NCBI GenBank assembly: GCA_017479385.1
Contig: JAFVCE010000011.1
Coordinates: 1-64,000, forward strand
Reading direction: 5' to 3'
Source of the DNA: Bacteroidales bacterium
GTDB taxonomy: Bacteria > Bacteroidota > Bacteroidia > Bacteroidales > P3
Length of the DNA stretch: 64,000 nucleotides
Below the pieces are notes generated by a model. That model searched no databases and was not told where the DNA came from. It was given only the letters and a program-made list of their open reading frames with translations. The position numbers were made by a program, and so were the translations under genes. Positions within the stretch are counted from its first letter, which is position 1. Each line of letters starts with the position of its first letter. Positions 55,813 through 64,000 of this stretch are shown one piece after another.

Positions 55813-56376
55813 ATTGCAAGAGCGCCCGAGGCGGAACATCGACCCACAACGGCTCCCTCTGCCACACCAGAGGCCACTCAATCTGCGCCCACCAAACCAG
55901 CCGCGACTCAAGATAAGCCAGCCGAACCGGCCGCCAAGCAAGCCTCAGCCGCACCGACGTTCAACACCGTATCGATAAAACTCAACACCAAGCCCAAGCC
56001 AACAATACCCAACCTGCAAGCCGAAGTTAAACCACTAACGCAAGAAGACCTCGAAAAATACTGGGCCGAGACAGCCGGCGAACTGGGACTGAACGACCTC
56101 ATGATGGCACGCACTGTGACCCTCGACGGGCAAAATTCTTTCAACATCGAGGCCAACAGCACCTACTTCGAAACCGAATTCAAACCACACCAAGTAGAAG
56201 TCATGCAACGCCTGCGGCAAAAAACCGGCATAACCATGCTCAACTGCCACATCACGGTTCATCGCCAAGAGCAGAAAGCCATAACCTACCAGCCGCAAGC
56301 AAAATTCGAAGCCATGAGCAAAATAAACCCAAACATTAACCTATTGCGCAAAATTTTTGGAGAAATAGACTACTGA
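55813..56376 (+). CDS. dnaX: dnaX 3' part encoding the tau-like C-terminal region
   Basis: 187 codons in exactly the same frame as the upstream dnaX part, with no further stop until TGA at 56374. A Pro/Ala/Thr-rich linker (APSATPEATQSAPTKP, then more) leads to LTQEDLEKYWAETAGELGLNDLMMA and a globular end (EFKPHQVEVMQRLRQKTGITM...). This is the usual Bacteroidota DnaX tail that in tau contacts polymerase and helicase. Codon use matches the front part and the reading frame is undamaged, so it has been under selection at least until recently. Its TGA overlaps the antiporter ATG, which suggests ribosomes still arrive here, either by readthrough or by restart at an ATG such as 56101. Confidence 0.8.
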   Translation: MARAPEAEHRPTTAPSATPEATQSAPTKPAATQDKPAEPAAKQASAAPTFNTVSIKLNTKPKPTIPNLQAEVKPLTQEDLEKYWAETAGELGLNDLMMARTVTLDGQNSFNIEANSTYFETEFKPHQVEVMQRLRQKTGITMLNCHITVHRQEQKAITYQPQAKFEAMSKINPNINLLRKIFGEIDY

Positions 56377-57626
56377 TGGGTTCCACGTTCATATTCATCG
56401 GCCTGCTGATATTCAGCGCCCACCTCTTTGCCGCCTTGTTCAGCAAGAGGCGCATTCCCGACGTGTTGCTGCTTATGGCTATTGGTATCGTTATCGGACC
56501 AGTACTGCATTGGGTTACACCCGAAAGTTTGAGCAACATTGGCGCCATATTCTCGTCGCTGACGTTGCTGCTCATATTGTTCGACAGCGGAGTCGACACC
56601 AGCTTCGATGCCATTCGCCGCTACTGGCCTGGGATGGTCGAGATAACCTTTCTCTCGCTCCTGCTCTCGGTGGCGACAACCACCATACTGACCCACTTCT
56701 ATGTCGGGCTCGACCTCGAAGCCTCGATGCTGCTGGGCTCAATAGTGTCGGGCACGGCTGCAGCGGTTGTCATCCCGTTAGTGCGCCAGATGAAAGTGAG
56801 CGAGAAAACAGGCACCGTGCTGGTTCTCGAATCGGCCGTGTCGGGAATGCTCTCCATCGTGGTCACCCTCACCATGCTCGACGGCTACCGCCGCGGCAGC
56901 CTCACGGTGGGCTCGATGTTGGGCAACGTGCTGGCCTCGCTCGTGATGTCGCTCCTCATTGGCGTGGTGGGCGGCATTGTGTGGGCCGGACTGCTCGACC
57001 GCATTCGCAAGTTCAAAAACTCAATGTTCCTAACACCGGCCTTCCTCATTGTGCTCTACGGCATTGCCGAAGCCCTCGACTATAGCGGAGCCATGGCCGC
57101 ACTGGCCTTCGGCATTGTGCTGGGAACTATAGACTACTTTAACCTCTCCTTTTTGCACAAGTTTGGCAAAATGCATATGCTGCCACTTTCGAAAGCCGAA
57201 CGCTCGTTCTTTCAAGAGTTGGTGTTCGTGTTCAAGACCTTTTTCTTCGTCTATATCGGCATTTGCATACCGTTCAACAACACCGAGGCGTTGCTCTACG
57301 GCCTCGTCATAACGGCAGCTCTGTTTGCGGTGAGGTTTGCCCTAATCTTTTCGGTCGGGCACAAGAACACGCTCAACGACCGCCTTGTGGTGTCGATGAT
57401 GATACCCAAAGGGCTGGTGGCTGCCGTGCTGGCCTCGATGCCCGAACAACTCAACACCACTATGGGCTACGAGGTTGTGCCAGGGGCCACGCTGATAAAA
57501 CACATAACCTACTCGGTCATTTTTTGCTCGATAATAATCACCTCGCTGCTGGTACTTGTGGGCAGTGGCAAACTGATTAAAGATACCCCAGCTGGGAATT
57601 ACGAAGAAGTTTACGACTATGAATAG
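56376..57626 (+). CDS. Cation:proton antiporter (CPA family)
   Basis: 416 residues with about 12 hydrophobic segments. It has the Na+/H+ exchanger fold: FSKRRIPDVLLLMAIGIVIGPVLHW at the start, LLLILFDSGVD in helix 3, and LGSIVSGTAAAVVIPLVRQMKVSEKTGTVLVLESAVSG where transporters of this type carry their ion-site acidic residues. Here the usual paired Asp of the CPA2 branch is not evident and ESAVSG resembles the CPA1 pattern. It would exchange Na+ or K+ for protons at the inner membrane. The ATG overlaps the dnaX TGA, so translation is coupled. The following dapF start overlaps its end. Confidence 0.83.
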   Translation: MGSTFIFIGLLIFSAHLFAALFSKRRIPDVLLLMAIGIVIGPVLHWVTPESLSNIGAIFSSLTLLLILFDSGVDTSFDAIRRYWPGMVEITFLSLLLSVATTTILTHFYVGLDLEASMLLGSIVSGTAAAVVIPLVRQMKVSEKTGTVLVLESAVSGMLSIVVTLTMLDGYRRGSLTVGSMLGNVLASLVMSLLIGVVGGIVWAGLLDRIRKFKNSMFLTPAFLIVLYGIAEALDYSGAMAALAFGIVLGTIDYFNLSFLHKFGKMHMLPLSKAERSFFQELVFVFKTFFFVYIGICIPFNNTEALLYGLVITAALFAVRFALIFSVGHKNTLNDRLVVSMMIPKGLVAAVLASMPEQLNTTMGYEVVPGATLIKHITYSVIFCSIIITSLLVLVGSGKLIKDTPAGNYEEVYDYE

Positions 57627-58404
57627 ACTGCATTTCTACAAATATGACGGTGCCGGAAACGACTTTGTGGTCATCGACGCTCGCCAAGGAGACCCCGAAC
57701 TGACAAAAAGTCAGGTTGCCCATCTCTGCCACCGCCGTTTTGGCATAGGTGCCGACGGACTGATGACACTGGGGCGCGGTGGCACAGATTTTGACTTCGA
57801 AATGAAGTACTACAACTCTGACGGCCTACTGGGCACCATGTGCGGCAATGGCGGGCGCTGCATAGCAGCTTTGGCCCACCGCCTCGGTTTGGGACACGAC
57901 GGCAGGCTGCATTTTGCCGCCTGCGACGGCCCTCACGACGCCCAGATTGTGGTTTGGCACGAAGAGTCGGGCGTTGGCATAGTGCAACTGAGTATGCACG
58001 ACGTGGCCACCAACGCCATTCGCCGCTGCCTCGACGGCTGGTGGCTCGACACGGGCTCGCCACACTATGTGCAACGAGTTGTAGGCCTTGAGCACTTTGA
58101 CGTATTGGGAGAAGGACGCCGCCTACGCCACCACCCGGCTTTCGAAGGCGGCACTAACGTCGACTTTATCGAGGACCGCCCAGACGGCACGCTCTTTGTG
58201 CGCACTTTCGAGCGTGGTGTCGAAGACGAGACCATGGCCTGCGGCACCGGCGTGACGGCTTGCGCCCTGGTAACTGGCAACGGGAGCATTGCCACACGCG
58301 GCGGCGACTTCCGCGTGCGCTTCGACCCCACCGGCACTGCTTTTACCAACATCACCCTCACCGGCCCCGTGGCCCTCAATTTCGAAGGCGACGTTACAAT
58401 CTGA
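57619..58404 (+). CDS. dapF: Diaminopimelate epimerase
   Basis: 261 residues. It interconverts LL- and meso-diaminopimelate for lysine and peptidoglycan synthesis in the cytosol. Start FYKYDGAGNDFVVIDAR; the two catalytic Cys are at 75 (MCGNGGRCIA) and 208 (MACGTGVTACA). Both halves of the epimerase fold are complete and the length is normal. The ATG lies inside the antiporter's last codons (8-nt overlap), so the two are coupled. ligA follows after 35 nt. Confidence 0.95.
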   Translation: MNRLHFYKYDGAGNDFVVIDARQGDPELTKSQVAHLCHRRFGIGADGLMTLGRGGTDFDFEMKYYNSDGLLGTMCGNGGRCIAALAHRLGLGHDGRLHFAACDGPHDAQIVVWHEESGVGIVQLSMHDVATNAIRRCLDGWWLDTGSPHYVQRVVGLEHFDVLGEGRRLRHHPAFEGGTNVDFIEDRPDGTLFVRTFERGVEDETMACGTGVTACALVTGNGSIATRGGDFRVRFDPTGTAFTNITLTGPVALNFEGDVTI

Positions 58405-58409
58405 GATAG

Positions 58410-60473
<2,064 letters not shown>

Positions 60474-60529
60474 ACACCCCACCAACACCAACCCGAAATA
60501 CAACAACAAAAAACTTCAATATTCAACAC

Positions 60530-60590
60530 CTTATTGAAGTCGGGTTGAGGAGGGGTTAAGGTCGTATTAACATCGTCCTTTCAACATTTT
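60530..60590 (+). repeat. Dispersed intergenic repeat, copy G (divergent)
   Basis: Keeps GAGGGGTTAAGGTCGTATTA and the ACATCG variant end seen in copy E. The left part (TTGAAGTCGGGTTGAGG) is more degenerate than in other copies. Confidence 0.7.
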
Positions 60591-60703
60591 ATTAACAGCC
60601 TAAAGGTGCCCGCCACTCGACCGCTTCAGCACCCGTTGGCGACCGCACCCCGTTGTTGATAAAAAAAATGGGCAACCACAGCCGGTTTTAGAATAATTTT
60701 TCG

Positions 60704-60711
60704 TAACTTTG
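60704..60711 (+). promoter_or_regulatory. -7 promoter box of the acyltransferase gene
   Basis: TAACTTTG followed by CA, 71 nt before the ATG at 60783. Confidence 0.6.
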
Positions 60712-60782
60712 CAACATCAGGCTGGCGCTACGCCAACGCTTCGTTGCCATGCCTGGAGCCTGATTTTAAGCATTTTGAAACG

Positions 60783-61346
60783 ATGAAAAAGATTTGGATA
60801 TTCTTCGTAAAACTGTTCGGCTGGCACCTCGAAGTGCCCGACATGACCAAGCGCCCCGAGTTGCAACACTGCGTCATAGCGGTGGCACCACATACCTGCC
60901 TCGAAGACTATTTTTGCGGCGTGGCCGAGCTTTGGGCCATGGGGCTGAACGTGCGCATATTCATCAAGAAAGAGTTCTTCAACTGGTTCACACGCGGCTT
61001 CTTGCACCACTTCGGGGCTGTGGCCGTAGACCGTGGCAACCGCCACAACGGCCTGGTGGCCAGCGCGGTAGAGGCACTTAACAGCAACGAGCGCCTCACA
61101 ATCGTCATCACCCCCGAGGGAACACGCAAACCTGTGCGCCGCTGGAAGCGTGGCTTCTACGAGATTGCCACCCAAGCCGGTGTGCCAATCGTGCCTGGCT
61201 TTGTCGACTTCAAAACCAAGACCCTCGGCGTGGGGCAGGCTTTCTACCCAACTGGCGACTTCGAGGCCGACCTTCCGCGTATTATGAAGCTTTACGAACA
61301 TGTTACTCCCAAATATCCCGAAAAATATAACCGAACGGTGATGTAG
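60783..61346 (+). CDS. 1-acyl-glycerol-3-phosphate acyltransferase-like protein
   Basis: 187 residues. The PlsC-type motifs are present: APHTCLEDYF (HxxxxD), FGAVAVDRGNRHNG, VITPEGTRKPVRRWKRGFYEIA (PEGTR) and VPIVPGFVDF. It would transfer an acyl chain to a lipid acceptor at the inner face of the membrane. It is shorter than classic PlsC and lacks an N-terminal anchor; this small soluble-looking subtype is frequent in Bacteroidota and its acceptor is not established. The ATG at 60783 (MKKIWIFFV) is preferred over 60744. Confidence 0.83.
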   Translation: MKKIWIFFVKLFGWHLEVPDMTKRPELQHCVIAVAPHTCLEDYFCGVAELWAMGLNVRIFIKKEFFNWFTRGFLHHFGAVAVDRGNRHNGLVASAVEALNSNERLTIVITPEGTRKPVRRWKRGFYEIATQAGVPIVPGFVDFKTKTLGVGQAFYPTGDFEADLPRIMKLYEHVTPKYPEKYNRTVM

Positions 61347-61348
61347 CT

Positions 61349-62017
61349 TCAAAGTCCCTCCACGGCTGCTATGAGGCTGGCCACAAGGTCGGCACTGGTT
61401 TGGTAGGCGGCGTTCTTACACGAAGCATGGATTTCGGCCACGCCGGTGGCCTGCACAACGTGGCGGGCGTTGGCTGGGGTTATGCCGCTGCCGGCCACTA
61501 CGCTCACCGCTGTCTGCCCCACCAGCGAGCGCAGGGTGGCAATGCCCTCGGGGGCCGACGGGGCCTGGCCCGAGGTGAGGAGCTTGGAGCAGCCACAGTC
61601 GGCCACCGCCTGCAAAGCTTCGAGCGGAGGCTGCTGGGCTTCGTCGAAAGCACGGTGGAAAGTAACCTCCATGCCGTCGGCCAACTCCACTGCGCGGCGC
61701 GTCGATTGGCGGTCAATACGCCCTTCTTTATCCAAAAAACCAACCACCACAGCGGCGGCGCCGGCGCGTCGGCAGAGGGCTATCGAGGCCTCTATCTCGG
61801 CCCACTCTTCGGCCGTGTAGCAGAAGTTGCCTGGGCGCGGACGAATGAGGACACGGGTTTGCAGCCCGAGGGTTTGCACACACTCGTATATATCACGTTC
61901 AGAGGGCGTTAGCCCACCACAACGCAAGTCGCGACAGAGCTCCACACGGGTGGCTCCACCCTTGCGAGCGGCCTCGGCCGAGGCCAACGACGGCGCACAA
62001 ATCTCGATTTGAATCAT
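61349..62017 (-). CDS. cutC: CutC family protein
   Basis: 222 residues, TIM-barrel fold. Family marks are IEICAPSLASAEAARKGGATRVELCRDL at the start, VLIRPRPGNFCYTAEEW, VTFHRAFDE and KLLTSGQAPSAPEGI. The family was named for copper homeostasis in E. coli, but its enzyme activity is uncertain, so the name should be taken lightly. It converges with the acyltransferase gene (2 nt between stops). The promoter box is 4 nt before the ATG. Confidence 0.9.
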   Translation of the reverse strand: MIQIEICAPSLASAEAARKGGATRVELCRDLRCGGLTPSERDIYECVQTLGLQTRVLIRPRPGNFCYTAEEWAEIEASIALCRRAGAAAVVVGFLDKEGRIDRQSTRRAVELADGMEVTFHRAFDEAQQPPLEALQAVADCGCSKLLTSGQAPSAPEGIATLRSLVGQTAVSVVAGSGITPANARHVVQATGVAEIHASCKNAAYQTSADLVASLIAAVEGL

Positions 62018-62021
62018 GGTG

Positions 62022-62029
62022 CAAAATTA
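62022..62029 (-). promoter_or_regulatory. -7 promoter box of cutC
   Basis: TAATTTTG on the minus strand, then CACC, then ATG at 62017. The same arrangement, base for base, occurs at 19922-19936. Confidence 0.65.
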
Positions 62030-62115
62030 CAAAAAAAATTCCGGTTGGCAACATATTTTTTTTCAACAACCGGGCACGGTGAAAAAGTTTTTTTATGAAA
62101 TACAAATAAAAAGTG

Positions 62116-62123
62116 TATTTTTG
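62116..62123 (+). promoter_or_regulatory. -7 promoter box of purL
   Basis: TATTTTTG followed by CA, 42 nt before the ATG at 62166. Confidence 0.6.
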
Positions 62124-62165
62124 CAGCAAAAACCGGATATCGACAAACAAAAAAAATAACGCTAT

Positions 62166-64000
62166 ATGATAAGACGAATTTATGTAGAGAAACGAGCCCC
62201 CTACGCAGTGCGGGCCCACGAACTGCAAAGCGAAATGAAAGACTACCTCGGCATCGAGGCCGAGAGCGTGCGCGTGCTTATCCGCTACGACGTTGAGAAC
62301 GTTGGCGACGAAACCTTCAACACGGCGCTGACCACCGTCTTCAGCGAACCCCCGGTCGACGACGTGTACCTCGAGCAATTTCCCCACCGCGAGGGCGATT
62401 TCTGCTTCACGGTCGAGTACCTGCCAGGCCAGTTCGACCAGCGCGCCGACAGCGCCGAGCAGTGCCTGCAGTTGCTGGGCGGCTGCGAGCACCCCATCAT
62501 CCGCTCGGCAACCACCTACGTCGTTGGTGGCCAACTCGGCGACGAGCAGCGCGAGGCCATCGTCAAACACTGCGTCAACCCTGTCGACAGTCGCCGTGCC
62601 GACGGTCCCAAACCCACTACGCTCGAAGAGCACTTCGACGAGCCGGCCGACGTTCTGGTATTCGACGGCTTCGAAAATATGCCCGAAGCCGAACTCAAAG
62701 AACTCTACGACGGCCTCGGTTTAGCCATGACCTTTGCCGATTTCTTGCACATTCAGCGCTATTTCCACGACGAGGAACACCGCGACCCCACAATGACCGA
62801 AATTCGCGTGCTCGACACCTACTGGAGCGACCACTGTCGCCACACCACCTTCGCCACCGAGCTGAAGGATGTCCAGTTCGACGACGGCTACTACCGTCCA
62901 CTCATCGAGGGCGCTTTTCAACAATACCTCAAAGACCACCGCGAGCAGTACGCCGGGCGCAACGACAAGTTCGTTTGCCTGATGGACATTGGCACCCTGG
63001 CAGCCAAAAGGCTGAAAGGCATGGGCCTGCTCGACGACCAAGAGAAGAGCGACGAAATCAATGCCTGCTCTATAGTAGTGCCCGTCACAATCGACGGCGT
63101 CGAGGAGGAGTGGCTCATCAACTTCAAGAACGAGACCCACAACCACCCCACCGAAATCGAGCCTTTCGGAGGAGCTGCCACTTGCCTCGGTGGCTGCATA
63201 CGCGACCCACTGTCGGGCCGCACCTATGTCTATCAGGCCATGCGCGTCACTGGCGCAGCCGACCCTACTCAATCTAATAACGCAACTTTGCCAGGAAAAT
63301 TGCCCCAACGCAAAATTGTTTCTACCGCTGCCCACGGCTACTCGAGCTATGGCAACCAAATCGGACTGGCCACAGGCCTCGTCAACGAGGTGTATCACCC
63401 CAACTACGTAGCCAAGCGTATGGAGATTGGCGCCGTCATTGCCGCCGCCCCTCGCCGTGCCGTTCAGCGCCTCAACTCAGACCCTGGCGACGTCATCATA
63501 CTTCTTGGCGGCCGCACTGGTCGCGACGGCATTGGTGGTGCCACAGGTGCCTCGAAAAGCCACACCTCAAAGAGCCTCACCACCTGCGGTGCCGAGGTGC
63601 AGAAAGGCAACGCCCCAACCGAACGCAAGATTCAGCGCCTCTTCCGACGCGAAGAGGTGTCGTTCCTCATCAAAAAATGCAACGACTTTGGCGCAGGTGG
63701 CGTCAGCGTGGCCATAGGCGAACTGGCCGACGGCCTGCAGATAAATCTTGACAAGGTTCCCAAAAAATACGCCGGTCTCGACGGCACCGAACTGGCCATC
63801 AGCGAAAGCCAGGAGCGTATGGCCGTGGTCGTAGACCCCAAGGACGTAGACCAAATGCTCAAATATGCCGACGAGGAGAACCTCGAAGCCACGGTCGTAG
63901 CCACCGTCACCGAAGAGCCTCGCATGGTCATCAGCTGGCGTGGCAAAGAAATTGTCAACCTCAGCCGCCGCTTCATCGACACCAACGGTGCCCACCAAGA
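62166..64000 (+). CDS. purL: Phosphoribosylformylglycinamidine synthase, 5' part
   Basis: About 611 residues before the window ends; no stop is reached. This is the large PurL type (about 1200-1300 residues expected). Start MIRRIYVEKRAPYAVRAHEL; the N-terminal domain is followed by DTYWSDHCRHTTF, NFKNETHNHPTEIEPFGGAATCLGGCIRDPLSGR (ATP and substrate contacts) and VIILLGGRTGRDGIGGATGAS. It makes FGAM from FGAR, ATP and glutamine in purine synthesis. The glutaminase domain, if fused as usual for this type, lies beyond the window. Confidence 0.94.
   Translation, partial: MIRRIYVEKRAPYAVRAHELQSEMKDYLGIEAESVRVLIRYDVENVGDETFNTALTTVFSEPPVDDVYLEQFPHREGDFCFTVEYLPGQFDQRADSAEQCLQLLGGCEHPIIRSATTYVVGGQLGDEQREAIVKHCVNPVDSRRADGPKPTTLEEHFDEPADVLVFDGFENMPEAELKELYDGLGLAMTFADFLHIQRYFHDEEHRDPTMTEIRVLDTYWSDHCRHTTFATELKDVQFDDGYYRPLIEGAFQQYLKDHREQYAGRNDKFVCLMDIGTLAAKRLKGMGLLDDQEKSDEINACSIVVPVTIDGVEEEWLINFKNETHNHPTEIEPFGGAATCLGGCIRDPLSGRTYVYQAMRVTGAADPTQSNNATLPGKLPQRKIVSTAAHGYSSYGNQIGLATGLVNEVYHPNYVAKRMEIGAVIAAAPRRAVQRLNSDPGDVIILLGGRTGRDGIGGATGASKSHTSKSLTTCGAEVQKGNAPTERKIQRLFRREEVSFLIKKCNDFGAGGVSVAIGELADGLQINLDKVPKKYAGLDGTELAISESQERMAVVVDPKDVDQMLKYADEENLEATVVATVTEEPRMVISWRGKEIVNLSRRFIDTNGAHQ

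Larger units (their letters stand above)
60474..60782. other. Intergenic region after ligA
   Basis: No gene seen. It contains dispersed repeat copy G and the promoter box of the acyltransferase gene (60704-60711). A stretch with GGCTGGCGCTACGCCAACGCTTCG (60720-60743 region) in the leader may fold. Confidence 0.5.

Noticed and set aside
55780..55840. Programmed frameshift in dnaX as in E. coli
   Set aside because: The frames before and after the stop are the same, and no A-rich slippery heptamer is near the TAG, so frameshifting is neither needed nor supported.

Overview
This window looks like chromosomal DNA of a member of the Bacteroidales (phylum Bacteroidota). Three things point there. 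Upstream of most transcription units sits the Bacteroidota -7 promoter box (TAnnTTTG, usually followed by CA), and Shine-Dalgarno sites are mostly lacking. Two secreted proteins end in type IX secretion-like tails. The housekeeping genes have the gene sizes and fusions usual for the order. Genes are GC-rich and intergenic DNA is AT-rich. I cannot name the genus. I see no rRNA, IS element, CRISPR array or prophage.

Layout. 1-7.0 kb: a large secreted protein, tRNA-Gln, ornithine aminotransferase and a double-ATPase ABC protein, all on the minus strand. 7.1-11.6 kb: a TolC/MacA/MacB-type tripartite efflux operon (+). 11.9-20.5 kb: an acyl-CoA dehydrogenase, a DUF4254 + glycosyltransferase 9 pair, a DUF1295 + MmcQ/YjbR pair, an esterase-like protein, class II fructose-bisphosphate aldolase, a lamin-tail secreted protein and purE. 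20.5-26.6 kb: an accessory island holding one very large single-chain restriction-modification enzyme, with structured non-coding DNA on both sides. 26.6-31.1 kb: etfBA diverging from mutL and a rhomboid protease. 31.2-38 kb: a fatty-acid operon fabH-fabF-fabZ-fabG, then valS. 38-45.6 kb: dnaB, a secreted protein with tandem repeats, a nucleoside phosphorylase, a copper chaperone, a copper P-type ATPase and a kinase-deaminase fusion. 45.7-51.8 kb: mfd and clpB. 52.2-54.6 kb: an AT-richer accessory operon (small membrane ORF, Cys-rich lipoprotein, degenerate CPBP-like membrane protein). 54.7-64 kb: dnaX, a cation/proton antiporter, dapF, ligA, an acyltransferase, cutC and the 5' part of purL.

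The points most worth a second look are these. (1) dnaX is interrupted by an in-frame TAG exactly where a gamma-like clamp-loader subunit would end, and the tau-like tail stays open in the same frame for 187 codons. (2) The copper P-type ATPase appears to lack its nucleotide-binding domain. (3) A leader of about 360 nt upstream of the restriction-modification gene has mutually exclusive pairings and ends in a possible attenuator. (4) A dispersed intergenic repeat family occurs seven times. (5) The Cys-rich lipoprotein / CPBP-like operon is unrecognised. (6) A P-loop/dCMP-deaminase fusion recalls the architecture of AvcD-type defence deaminases. (7) Several genes have the promoter box only 4-5 nt before the ATG, which suggests leaderless mRNAs.
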